A DNA stretch of 64,000 bases, taken from contig OX442315.1 of the NCBI GenBank assembly GCA_949358305.1, positions 12,860,427 to 12,924,426 on the forward strand, written 5' to 3'. The DNA comes from Strigamia acuminata (lineage: Eukaryota; Arthropoda; Chilopoda; Geophilomorpha; Linotaeniidae). A program made the position numbers and the translations under genes. A model generated the notes under the pieces. That model made no database searches. It was not told where the DNA came from and saw only the letters and a program-made list of their open reading frames with translations. Positions 32,509 through 42,691 of the stretch are shown piece by piece. Positions within the stretch are counted from its first letter, which is position 1. Every line of letters begins with the position of its first letter.

Positions 32509-33525
32509 AACGAGCCGCCACCGGGCGCTCTGCGTTTTTCGGAGCCTGTTTCTCGCAACCGCGAGTACCGAGCGGCCAATAAGGCACGAAAGAAGGACGA
32601 GAAGGCCCGCCTGCGCAAGGAGCAGTGCGAACGAGACATGGCAGCCGGAATACCTCACGATAACATCGTGACGGACCAAGCCACGGAGACGATCTGCCCA
32701 TTTTGCGTCGGCTGTGGGTGGTGCTGCGGTGCATCCGCAGGGTCTTCATTGATGCGTTGTCCAAATTGCCGTGGAAGAAAAACGCGACCGCGTTCGGAGC
32801 CGTGGCGCAAGGAAGTTCAGCCCCACGTGGTTAAAGGCATTAAGCCTAACGAGAAGCGATGTTGGGCTCACTGCCCCAAGTGCCGATTGTTTCTAAACAG
32901 CCGCGGCGAGGCTGTGTACATCGACCCGCGCTTCCTCACCTGGACCCGTGCTGAAGCCAACGCCGGGGTAAGAGTCGAACTCCTTCGACAATCGCCACCG
33001 CCGTCCGAGGACTCTGAAGTTTCCACTGAAACTGTCCAGGCCGCCGAAAGTGTCGAAAGCGAGGTGCAGGAAGAATTTGTTCGACCAAGAGCGATGTCGC
33101 GTGGGCGAGGCTGTCTGACGCTCGACCGAGCGAGAGAAATTGCCAAGGTTCAACGAACCAATATCTTGGCACGAGGGCGAGCTCGTAAGCTTCAACAGGC
33201 CGTAGAAACACCGTCCAAACCCGTGGAGGATCCTCCAGCGGTCGTAACCGACGTGTCGAGCGCTCCTATCGCGTCTAAGTCCGAGACTTCGGACGACGCT
33301 CAGTTTGAGGACGCCGAAGAGCTGCTTTCCGTCGTCGATTTCGTGGCGGAGTTGCTCGAGGATCTACCGTTTCCGCCTCCGAGTCCGGATGAAATCGAAG
33401 CGCCGGAAGAAGCTGTGTTTTCCGCCGTCTCGACAGAGGCGACTGAAGAGTCGGATTTTCTGACTTCTGCTGAAGTCGAGAAAAAGGGAGAGAAAGATTC
33501 GACTGACGTCGAAAAGAAGGATTAG
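32509..33525 (+). CDS. Third ORF of element B, C-terminal part (Cys-rich)
   Basis: This is the continuation in frame of the ORF broken at 18734. It runs from AAC at 32509 to the TAG at 33523-33525, 338 residues; together with the first part about 505. It opens with a basic helix-like stretch (ANKARKKDEKARLRKEQ). A cysteine cluster follows (CPFCVGCGWCC, CPNC, CWAHCPKC at about 32694-32885), suggesting one or two zinc ribbons. The end is a long acidic, Ser/Pro-rich tail. There are no membrane segments. The function is unknown; basic plus Cys-rich parts fit nucleic-acid binding. The first in-frame ATG of this piece is 32638, but it lies inside the interrupted frame. Confidence 0.65.
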   Translation, partial: NEPPPGALRFSEPVSRNREYRAANKARKKDEKARLRKEQCERDMAAGIPHDNIVTDQATETICPFCVGCGWCCGASAGSSLMRCPNCRGRKTRPRSEPWRKEVQPHVVKGIKPNEKRCWAHCPKCRLFLNSRGEAVYIDPRFLTWTRAEANAGVRVELLRQSPPPSEDSEVSTETVQAAESVESEVQEEFVRPRAMSRGRGCLTLDRAREIAKVQRTNILARGRARKLQQAVETPSKPVEDPPAVVTDVSSAPIASKSETSDDAQFEDAEELLSVVDFVAELLEDLPFPPPSPDEIEAPEEAVFSAVSTEATEESDFLTSAEVEKKGEKDSTDVEKKD

Positions 33526-34267
33526 AAAGGACAAAATTAACATTCGTTATTTTTCCGAGTGGAGATTTTTATGACTAAAAATGTTCCAAGTGTTTGTTGT
33601 GTTTTTGCAATTACGAAATATTCCCACGAGTATTGTGTTTGTTTGTTTCAAGATTTTGAACTAATCATTAAATACTCGAACGAGTATAGTTTAATTTTAA
33701 AATTGGATTCAATTTAATTTGCTTTGTTTTCGAATTCAATTTGAATGTTTCTTTGAACTAATCATATTAATATATGTTTATTTGATTTATTTACGAATTT
33801 TCATAATTATTTGTGGAAATTGTGTTTGTTTTGCTTTGATTGAAGCGGTGAAGAATTTCAAGTTGAAATTCGTTATTTTTTATGACAATCGTAATAAAAA
33901 ATTAGTAGTTTAGATTTTCGATAAATAAAGTTTTGCATAAATTTATTTTTATTGACTATCTTGTTGATTAATAAGCTATGAATAAGTTTATTTGACGGAG
34001 AAATAGAATTTCTATCGAAATTTGTATTTTCTCGAACATGTATCCATGTTCGGACGAGTTCATTTCCGTCGCTTAGCAACCGGGAGTTGCGCAGTGCAGA
34101 GAAGCCGATTAGTCTAATCGGGTGACGAAGTTTCTGAAAGAAATAACATGATTAAGTTAATAAAATACTTACCAAGTGGATTAATTCGATAGAATTAGGT
34201 GAACATTCTTATCCATTAAGAATGACAATCGAGAGTTAGTAAACTCTATGCTTGTCACCGGGGGATG
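33526..34267 (+). other. 3' untranslated stretch and polypurine tract of element B
   Basis: This AT-rich region without a coding frame lies between the third ORF and the 3' LTR. It ends in ACCGGGGGATG (34257-34267), the polypurine tract adjoining the LTR. Confidence 0.65.
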
Positions 34268-36013
34268 TGTGATGATTACAAATCGATAGTTATCAATGTT
34301 CACCATAGATGGCGCTGTTTAACCAACGCGCGTATTTCAAACTCGGTTAAAACTAAAAAGTGTGATAAATAATTATTTAGACACGGTGAATAAAATATAA
34401 CTATTTTATTCGATATAAATTAAGTATTAATTACTTGATGATGTTGATTCTATCGAATCAATATCCACTTTACTTACCTGTCGAAGGGAACCAATCGGAC
34501 CCTTCCGGACCCCAACTGGGCCCATCTGGACATAGTCATATATTAGGTCCGGACTAGTGACCCACGAATCCGCCGATTCGTACGCTGATTGGCTGTCGCC
34601 AATCTAGTAGTTCTACAGAACTATATAAGCATCAGTTTTTCACTTCCCCAGCGCTTGCTTGATAACTGAACTTGTATATTGTCTGTAGTTGAATTGTTAT
34701 CGTTTGATTTCATTATTCTCTATCGACACATCAGGCCACCTCAGCTCTCCACAGATAGTATTCATTACTATCTGTTATTGTTGTTGTAAGGCCTTTTCGG
34801 GAAGGCCAACTCCGGTAATAGACATGCATTCGCATGAAATGGCCCCGTAACGTTAGCCAGCTGTTCTACGGGACAGTAGGACTTCGTACGGTGGCTTAAT
34901 ATAACGGTCGTATACAGTACGACCTTGCTAAATGAAAATAGGTCCCTCAGCTAACTGGCCACAGTCCGCTGCAGGATGGTTGTTGTAAACAGCCCACGCA
35001 GGTTCCCGTCTTTCTACGATTGGTCCTTCCGCTCGTTAAAAGTCGGTAAAGGCCTAATATACAGGCGACACGCCGGGTTGGTAGCCCGTGAGTAATATCT
35101 AAAGATGTTGCGAGAAACAACTACCTGGATAATGGTAATCCAACGGCAGTGGTCGATTAATATTTTACCCGGTGCTCGATCATTGGATCCCGCCATCGTA
35201 AGGCATGCTGGCGGATGGAGGAGTCAAATCCTCCCGCGATGGTTCTCTCGACCGTCGTGACGGTCCCCGCCCCATCGTACCCTCCGGGTTAGTAACCCGT
35301 GAACGATATATAAAATATATCGTGTTAAACAAATTACTCGGGCATTGGTAATCCTGTATTGGCAATATCTTTTAAACCCGGTAAGTCCATAGAAATGTTT
35401 ACCTGGTGGTTGGTACCACCGATAGCGAGTTAAAGCACACAATTAAATACTCGGCGCCTGATCACGAGATCTTGTCGTCGTAAGGCATGCCGGCGGATGG
35501 AGTCTCAACAACTCCCGCGACGTTCTCTCAATTGTCGTGACGGTCCCCGCCCAATTAATATTTATATAACAATTCATTTGTTGTATTATTTTAATCACTT
35601 GACTTTTATTCATTTGAAACAATGGAATATTCTGCCGAATATTCCTGTTTATGCGAAGGACTCTTCGCATATTTAGATAATCGATGCTGCGGACCAAATA
35701 CGTCTCCGTAGCGATATTTGTGACGATGCCGCAAGTCAGCCGTATCCCTCTGGCTTCGCCCGGATCCTCAACCAGTTGATGCCGCCCGTTTACACGCGTC
35801 AAGAACCCATCTTTTGTCGTTAATATTTAGTAATAAATATGTTATGTCACACTAAAACTGTAAGTTATTTCTATTCGATCACGTGCCATGTTTGTAAAGA
35901 CTTCCGTAGCTTATCTCGGTTAGGTTGTTGCTAAAACTTAGCAACGTCTTGTATAAACCGAATTATCTATCTCAAAAGGACTAATAAATTAGCCCAAAAG
36001 TAGAATCGTCACA
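34268..36013 (+). repeat. 3' LTR of Gypsy element B (1746 bp)
   Basis: The LTR starts TGTGATGATT and ends AATCGTCACA, imperfect inverted ends, directly after a polypurine tract. A TATATAAG promoter motif is near 34622. It contains an internal duplication of about 282-bp period: 35198-35275 and 35480-35555 share GTAAGGCATG and GTCGTGACGGTCCCCGCCC. Its first 250 bp resemble the solo LTR at 61522-63112 (both have ATAGATGGCGCTG and GAATAAAATATAA). The 5' partner is outside the window. Confidence 0.75.
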
Positions 36014-36180
36014 AGAGTCAATGATGCTTGGAGGGCTTCAAGTGCTCGAGCAACTGAGGTATACACCACAAAAATGATTAAAATTGCAATTTATCTTTTG
36101 AGCTTTCTGTTTTTTGTTTGTTACATTTGTAATTATTGGGTGAATATTAATCTATTTTATCAATCTATTTATTTTTGTAG

Positions 36181-38213
36181 GACCAAACTCGAACAGTTGC
36201 ATTAAAAGTCAGACCCGATGATTTTACGGTAAGATTTTGGAATTTGCAGAACCGAAAAGCATTTTAGGATTTTTGGTTGTTTAAGTTAATTCAACAGCTG
36301 TTTCAAAATGTCTCTTTAATTTCAACTTTAATTTTACATAATTTATTGAATTATCGTCAACAGGGAATTTTAAAAATATGGTTAATTTAAAGAATATATA
36401 TATTTTTAGAATTGTCAACCTGCCGCTGATTTTCAAACTGGCAAACCTAGAAGCAATTTAATTTTGCCGGCCAAGTTGGTGCTGAATCCTACATCATCAA
36501 CTAGACCTACAAGTGATGTTGGATCGGAAAACCCACCATCCCAATCAACGCTGCAGGTAAGCTCATGTACAGTCGTGGACAAAAAAAACTTGCGTTCAGT
36601 TTAGCTGTTTTATGTTTATCTGTCATTATTTGCTCGGTCTATCTTTTAATACTGTGTCACGTATTAATTTTAGATGTTAGAATTAATGAGACTTGAATTC
36701 GCGCAAACGTGAGTTTAGCACAAATAAGTGGGCTCGTTCGTAGATTTACTCGTATTGGGCCGTCGTCAAGTGTGGACATCAGACGGTGAATAAACCTAAA
36801 CTCGCTTGTAACACCATTATTTATATTCGACGGGCTCGTATCTCACGTTGTAGGTCTTTACGTTTAAAAGAAATGAGTATGCGCAAATAACATGATCAAG
36901 CGGGTGGGCGAGAATGTCATAAGGCATGCGAATTAAAAGGTGGGCAAAAAGAGGCGCTATTAAGAGTTAAATTGGAGGTGCGCGGTTGAGAACGCAATGT
37001 TAAATTAGGATGACTAACTCAGCTCTAACTAGAGGTGTGAACCATTTGAAAGAGTGGTGAGAAGTGATAAGATTTGGGAAAACAATTATTAAGTGAACAT
37101 GAGTCATGTGGTCTGGTTTATAGAAGTAGGAGAGGGGGTGAAAGGATGGATTAGTCTAAAGGTAAAATGGATAAAAAAAGAGGGTAGGTTGCATGCCCGT
37201 GACAACTGTTGTCGTACTTCATATATTTATTATTATTAGACCAGGGCTTTTTTTTTTTAACTTTTTCCACTCACGACCCCTTTTTGCCTGTAGGTATTAC
37301 AATAGTACACATTGGCAGAAGTATGTTTAGAGCGTGAAATTGATGAACTTTGGTGTGGTTTGTTTGTTTCCATGAACTGTATTTTATTTTACACTTGTTG
37401 TTGCTGTTTTTTATTTCTTTTTAACCGTTGAAAAGGACAAGAAATGATACTAAGATAAATTATATTAACTTTCAGCCATTTGCATCATTGCATGTGTGTA
37501 ATCCTTTTCTGAATCCAACACCAGCAATTTTAAGAGCTAAACCTCGCTTATCGATATTCAAGTCACCTGTTGGTTTGTTGCAATAAGAGATCAGGTGCGT
37601 TCAAAGTTAAATGAATTTGTTTGATTTCACTGATTACTTTGATTTTCTTCATTTTTGGAGGTCTGAGGTGATGATTTTTACGACATCAAATTGAAAACCA
37701 ATTTTTGATTATATGATTTCTGAAAATCCACGTTAGGGGTCGTTTTTCTTGATTCCTTGATTTTCAGCCATCTTGAATTGCACACACGAATGATCGAAGA
37801 ATGTTGTTTTGAATTCAGAATTTGAATTCAGTATTTCCAATATCCATTTAGCTTTGAATTTGAATGCATCTGTTCTAATTTATGAAAAATTACAAATTGT
37901 TTATTTGATTATTTATTATTTTCTAGCTTCAGAAATTGTATTGCACTGGAACATGAGCCTGAAAAATATGCATGCTAAAATTGTGGCTTATCGGGTATTT
38001 GCTTGCAGAAAAGCCAGATCCAACCCCATGGCTATAGCTATGGAATTTAATGCCCTGCTACTTCCCATGGAATGCAGAGTTTCACGTTTAATTGATAAAG
38101 AAAAATATTATTTTTCTGTCTGCGCCTTAGATGAATTTCAACAACAAGGACCTCTAAGTGAGATTGTTGGTGTTGGACTAATCGCGAATAAACTTTTTTC
38201 CACCTGTGATTAG
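36181..38213 (+). CDS. ATF7IP/windei-like protein, 3' exons with FN3 domain (partial)
   Basis: Predicted exons are 36181-36228, 36410-36556, 37476-37572 and 37927-38213. Phases agree throughout (0, 0, 1). The introns end in T-rich AG acceptors and begin GTAAGA, GTAAGC and GTTTGT. The last exon encodes EIVLHWNMS, then NALLLPMECRVSRL and KYYFSVCALDEF. This pattern closely follows the C-terminal fibronectin-III domain of ATF7IP/MCAF and Drosophila windei (ALPLPMACTLTQF, KYYFAVRA), partners of the H3K9 methyltransferase SETDB1. A short open stretch at 36014-36058 with donor GAG|GTATAC, in phase, may be the remainder of a preceding exon that element B entered. Earlier exons are not visible. The assignment rests on this domain alone. 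Confidence 0.65.
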
Positions 38214-38479
38214 TAATAAGTTGATTAAGTTAGTTTTTTTTCTTAATGTTGGAATTAATATTAATATTTTTGATATTATTAATGTTCTATACTTTTTTCA
38301 ATTAGCATGTTGAAAGCACATGGTTTCCTCACTTAACTCAATATCTGTCATTAACAAATAAAAACTGTTTTGGTTTGTGCATGTTCATCTCCACATCAGA
38401 TAAATCATTTAAAAGGATTTCTTCAGAGTGAAACGATTTATCGGGCCTCTAAGCTTATATATATGTGATATTCCTAAGT
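38214..38479 (+). other. Probable 3' untranslated region of the FN3 gene
   Basis: This AT-rich stretch follows the TAG. An AATAAA at about 38357 is a possible polyadenylation signal. Nothing else is recognisable. Confidence 0.4.
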
Positions 38480-38737
38480 CAGCGGTCGGTAACAGGCGGA
38501 AGGTCGAAACTTGGACCGCGGTGACGTTTTAGCGACGTTTTTTCCTCGGTTTCTTCGGTTTTTTGGTGTTTCTTGTTTTTCCTGTTTTTTTTCTCTCGTG
38601 TTTTTTAGGATTTATTGGTTTATTTTGGGTTGTGTGTGTTTATTGGGGGGTTTATTTGATTTTTAAGTGTTTTTTTTTCTGGACCTTGATAAAAATTTTC
38701 AATAGTATCCGGACCCCACTTAAAATTACTTGCTGAC
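38480..38737. mobile_element. hAT-like miniature element, copy 1
   Basis: It begins CAGCGGTCGGTAAC and ends ATTACTTGCTGAC, degenerate versions of the hAT-type end CAGGGGTCGGCAA. The interior is shared with 50220-50550: a T-rich middle, then GGACCCCACTTAAAATTACTTG. No transposase is present and a target duplication is not clear here. Confidence 0.6.
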
Positions 38738-38852
38738 TACACACTTGGCTGTTTCGGGCGCAACAATAATCTGTGCAGCCTCCAAGTGTGCCTCTTTCTC
38801 CGCATCCCCCCATTTACCTACGAAGCACATAATCTAGCGCGGACATTACGAA

Positions 38853-38937
38853 ATTCTTATGCGTGAGCCACGTCCGTACATCGCGCACTTGCATGAACAC
38901 GTAATTTGTGTGCGCGATGTCGGACGTAAGAATGGTC
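38853..38937. other. Long imperfect hairpin
   Basis: 38871-38888 pairs with 38908-38926 over about 18 bp with one bulge (CATCGCGCAC with GTGCGCGATG), loop about 19 nt. An outer ATTCTTA/TAAGAAT pair is separated by an asymmetric internal loop. The size is in the range of a microRNA precursor, but no mature sequence can be claimed. Confidence 0.4.
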
Positions 38938-39233
38938 TGTAAGAACCGAGACTTGTGAAGATGAAGCAACTAATGAGTGTATTTCAAGCTGAATCATTTT
39001 AAGGAAGGGTTGGGCTAAGTAATTTACAAGAATTCGTTATTCGATATTATAAGAATGAGGCGATATTAATCGATATTGCATTTAAAATACACAAGCGATA
39101 TAAAACGATGTAAAGATATTATTGTTTAATTTGCACTTCATACTCATTAAGCCGCTCCAATCGCTGGGTATGGTTTATCATTGTATTGTATGAGGCCAAA
39201 AAAGCACTTCACATGCTCACAATACTTCATCTA

Positions 39234-40059
39234 CAGTGGTGGCCAAAAGTTTAGCACCACTACTGTCACTTGCACTATTTTGTGTTTTGACAAAAAAGTA
39301 AAGCCCGCAACATCTTTCTGATAAAAAATATGAATTCAGCATTAAATTCTGCCTTGAAAAATGTTAAAAAATTTAAACAAATCATCCATCATAATTAATA
39401 ATAGTAATTTTTAGTGTTTGTGTGCTGGACAAAAGTTTAGCACCACATTCAAAAAAAGCACAAAAAAACCCGGTTTCTTCAGAAAATTATTGTTTATTTG
39501 AACAATACATTTTAATATTATGTTGGTTAATCAAAATTTTGTATATGTGATTGTGCAGGCCAAGTCAAAACTTAAATGTGATGGGTTTGGAACACTTGAC
39601 TTTGTGCTTAGAATCATTTTCTTGCTGAAATATCCAAGTCAAAGGCAGTTTATCATCTTCAAATGGAAGCATAACAATCCTCCAATACTTTTTTATAAGT
39701 ATATTGGTCCATGATACCCTTAATTCATTTTTGTGGACCGATACACATACAGAAAAACGATCCCAATGGTAAAATGGCTTGAAATGTATTGTTCAAATAA
39801 ACAATGATTTTCTGAAGAAACCGGATTTTTTTGTGCTTTTTTGAATGTGGTACTAAACTTTTGTCCAGCACACAAACACTAAAAATTACTATTATTAATT
39901 ACGATGGATGATTTGTTTAAATTTTTTAACATTTTCCAAGGCAGAATTTAATGCTGAATTCATATTTTTTATCAGAAAGATGCTGCAGGCTTTACTTTTT
40001 TGTCAAAACACAAAATAGTGCATGTGACAGTAGTGGTGCTAAACTTTTGGCCACCACTG
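39234..40059. mobile_element. Tc1-family element with 280-bp inverted repeats
   Basis: Ends CAGTGGTGGCCAAAAGTTTA and its reverse complement are flanked by TA. Arms 39234-39513 and 39781-40059 pair along their length. Each arm carries two copies of AAAAGTTTAGCACCAC-like sequence (39241-39260 and 39427-39446), the IR/DR layout of transposase binding sites. The short centre keeps a piece of transposase on the minus strand. Confidence 0.85.
39571..39712 (-). pseudogene. Tc1 transposase remnant
   Basis: The minus strand reads MDQYTYKKVLEDC, then after a frameshift LPLTWIFQQENDSKH, matching the Tc1 catalytic region around the second Asp (FQQDNDPKH). About 45 residues remain; the rest was lost in an internal deletion. 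Confidence 0.75.
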
Positions 40060-40549
40060 TAGACAATAAAGTCGGGACATGCCAATCCGCCCAGGGAAGG
40101 GGGGGGGGCATAGTTATTGTCCCCATGGTCGTCTAACTCGTGGTCCCCTGGATCCGCCCTTGTTGTGCTGGGTTGTACAGGGTGGCCCACATAAAACAAG
40201 CCCGACAATACAAGGAGGATTACGAAGGGTGACTCAAAAAAATGTAAACACACGCAAAATTAAATGTGTTGTTTAATTAACGTTTCTAGTACCGCTCTTT
40301 CGTTTGGTGTTTAGTTTTTGACGATCCAAGCTTTCGTTCTCGAGATATTTGCATTTTTCATCAAATTTTTTCAGAATGTTTCAAGTTTGATGGCACTAGT
40401 CAGCTTGAATTTTGAATTTTGTGGTAATTTTGTGGATTTCTTCAGCAGTACTGGTACAGGTACACAGTACTTTTCAAAAAATACTGCAATATGTGGGAAT
40501 GGTACGGTACCTGTAACACTTTTTTGGTACCATAATTTACTTCAGCAAA

Positions 40550-40835
40550 ATCTCAAAAATGTAGCAAAATTTCACAAAATCATGCACAATTTCACAAAAT
40601 TAAGCACAATCTCACAAAATCAAGCACAATCTCACAAAATCAAGCACAATCTCACAAAATCAAGCACAATCTCACAAAATCCAGCACAATCTTATAAAAT
40701 CAAGCACAATCTCACAAAATCAAGCACAATCTCAAAAAATCTCACAAAATCATGCACAATCTCACAAAATTAAGCACAATCTCACAAAATCAAGGACAAT
40801 TTCACAAAATCAAGCAAAATCAAGCAAAATCACGT
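40550..40835. repeat. 20-bp minisatellite
   Basis: About 14 units of CAAGCACAATCTCACAAAAT with some variants. It creates a spurious open frame (repeats of TKSSTISQN type) that is not a gene. Confidence 0.85.
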
Positions 40836-40855
40836 TGTGGTACATCTGAAGAAAT

Positions 40856-40940
40856 TCACATATTTCAACTGTACGTTACACATATTTTAACTGTACTTTT
40901 CACATATTTTAACTGTACTTTACACATATTTTAAGTGTAG
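40856..40940. repeat. 22-bp minisatellite, first block
   Basis: Four diverged units of ACACATATTTTAACTGTACGTT. The array continues at 41112 after a 167-bp insertion. Confidence 0.75.
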
Positions 40941-40944
40941 GTTA

Positions 40945-41111
40945 TGGTGTGTATTTATGATTGATGAAAGATGGTCAAGAAAGACAACGTGTCGGCCATA
41001 GTAAACTAAAGTGACTGGTTTATTCGAGAATTACAATATAGGTGGCGCTGCTCTTAAAAGCGCCGAAACATTACGATTGGTCAAGATTGACCCATGGAGT
41101 AGAACACTCCA
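40945..41111. mobile_element. 167-bp solo-LTR-like insertion in the 22-bp array
   Basis: It starts TGGTGTGT and ends ACACTCCA, with GGTTA immediately on both sides (40940-40944 and 41112-41116). TG...CA ends and a 5-bp duplication fit a very short solo LTR or TRIM. It carries AGGTGGCGCTGC, like the longer LTRs here. Confidence 0.55.
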
Positions 41112-41328
41112 GGTTACACATATTTCAACTGTACGTTACACATATTTTAACTGTACTTTTCACATATTTTAACTGTACTTTACACATATTTTATGTGTAG
41201 GTTACACATATTTTAACTGTACGTTACACATATTTTAACTGTACGTTACACATATTTTAACTGTACGTTACACATATTTTAACTGTACGTTACACATATT
41301 TTAACTGTACGTTACACATATTTTAACT
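41112..41328. repeat. 22-bp minisatellite, second block
   Basis: About ten units of GTTACACATATTTTAACTGTAC. The same unit and the same right flank occur at 60793-61360. Confidence 0.9.
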
Positions 41329-41754
41329 AAAGAAAGGATAGTTCCCAAATTTATACATATTAATCAATAAACAAATACATTCTCAAATACAACTAACGAA
41401 TGTACAACTAATGATTTTATATGTAAGTAGTGCAGGGTGAGCCAGAGAGACCTGACGATTTCGAAAATGTAATTACTCTGTAACTAACTAAAATTTTTAT
41501 TTGAAACCATTACAGAGGTTTTAAAATGCTATTTTTATGTCTGGAAAATTATATCACTCAGATGCCTTTCTTGAATGAATTGCAGTTTGCAAGTATTTTT
41601 GCTGTTCTTAGATCTGTGCAGAAAAATGATCTAGCATGGCTAGAGATGTGCAGAAACCAGCCATGGTTATGTGAATATGAAGGTTAAGCTGACTAGATAA
41701 AGTGACACTAAATTTTCACTGCTCTTAGGTCTTTGACCCTGATCGATTTTTACA
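41329..41754. repeat. Dispersed repeat attached to the 22-bp array, copy 1
   Basis: From TAACTAAAGAAAGGATAG to CTGATCGATTTTTACA it is shared with copy 2 (61361-61521 plus 63113-63402). It contains AGTGCAGGGTGAGCCAGAGA. The unit array plus unique tail suggests a non-autonomous element, perhaps Helitron-like; no ends are proven. Confidence 0.65.
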
Positions 41755-42691
41755 TATCGTAAAGCGGGGTGACTTTGTGCCACTTTTTGTTTCAGATTTC
41801 AATAACAACCGTAGAAATAATCATATTATTATGAAAGTTTAATGGAAGGTGTATATTTGTATGTGCTAAACAGTGGCAAGTTTAAAAAAAATTATATCCT
41901 GTTGCTACAACCAACCCCAATATTTTTTTATTCCTCAAGATTTCTTTCTAAATTGTCTCTGTAAACAGTAGTATCCATTATTTATTCGATGGATTGGAGA
42001 TTTCCAACCTTTCGCATCCCCAAACCAACACTGAACTATTTTTTCAGGGCAGTCACTTCATAAAATAATTTTTTTCTCTAGAACTAATGGATAGATTGTC
42101 ATAAAATTTTAGGTGAACAAAGCAGAATGTTGGACCAGTATTCAGTTAAAATTTCATTGGTTTTCCTCCTTTTATTCTTGAGATGCAGTCATGAGATTCA
42201 AATGTTGCGATTGTTAACTTAGTTTTGCCCCACACTACAATACTTCGCAGATTGAAGGCAGCCATACGATCCAGAGGCCATCCAACAAAATACTAAACAA
42301 AATTATATGTAATGTCCTATTTTCAAGTCGAAATAAAGGAATTGTGTTGCACTTTCTAAACTTATGAATATTTTTTCAACTTTCTAAACTTTTGACACAA
42401 GTTATGTTTTGAAAATCTCGATTTGTAACTAAACTACCGGTATATAACTAAATATATGTAACTATAAGTTATTTTAGATGAAAAATAATTGTTTTATTCA
42501 AATCTGATGGTATAAATTGGTTTTGCTCAACTTTTAAGTCATATTTTTGGTGTTATTCACAAAGTGAGTGAATTTTTCACTCACTTTCTAAACTTTTGAA
42601 ATGTAGTTGTATAATGCAAGACTGTTATAAGTGATATGCCAGCAGGGAGGATCAAACAGCAGAAAATTATAAAATTGCTCTCATGATGTTC
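41755..42691. other. No gene recognised; fragment duplicating channel TM2
   Basis: This is AT-rich sequence. At 42607-42651 there is a near-copy of 42746-42785, the part of the DEG/ENaC gene encoding its last pore helix (minus strand reading AGISLITVLHYT), a remnant of an extra duplicated piece. Otherwise nothing is seen. Confidence 0.5.

Larger units (their letters stand above)
10896..36013 (+). mobile_element. Ty3/Gypsy LTR retrotransposon B, host of nested insertions
   Basis: The order is gag (from 10896), pol, a third ORF broken at 18734/32509 by Copia element C1, and a 3' LTR of 1746 bp. The 5' part of gag and the 5' LTR are missing because element A occupies the left side. Gag, pol and the two pieces of the third ORF carry no stops, so B itself is not old. 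B's 3' LTR ends at 36013 against a host gene reading on the same strand. Confidence 0.8.

Noticed and set aside
18234-33525. Host gene disrupted by Copia C1
   Set aside because: It lies between pol and the 3' LTR of element B, so it is the element's third ORF, not a host gene.
36570-36640. Tc1-like end CAGTCGTGGACAAAAA in the intron
   Set aside because: No inverted partner was found in the window.
37809-37926. N-terminal extension of the FN3 exon frame
   Set aside because: AT-rich, begins at TTG and ends in a clear TTTTCTAG acceptor, so it is intron.
40318-40773. Open frame of 151 codons on the plus strand
   Set aside because: Its second half is the 20-bp minisatellite read in frame; there are no domains and no splice context.
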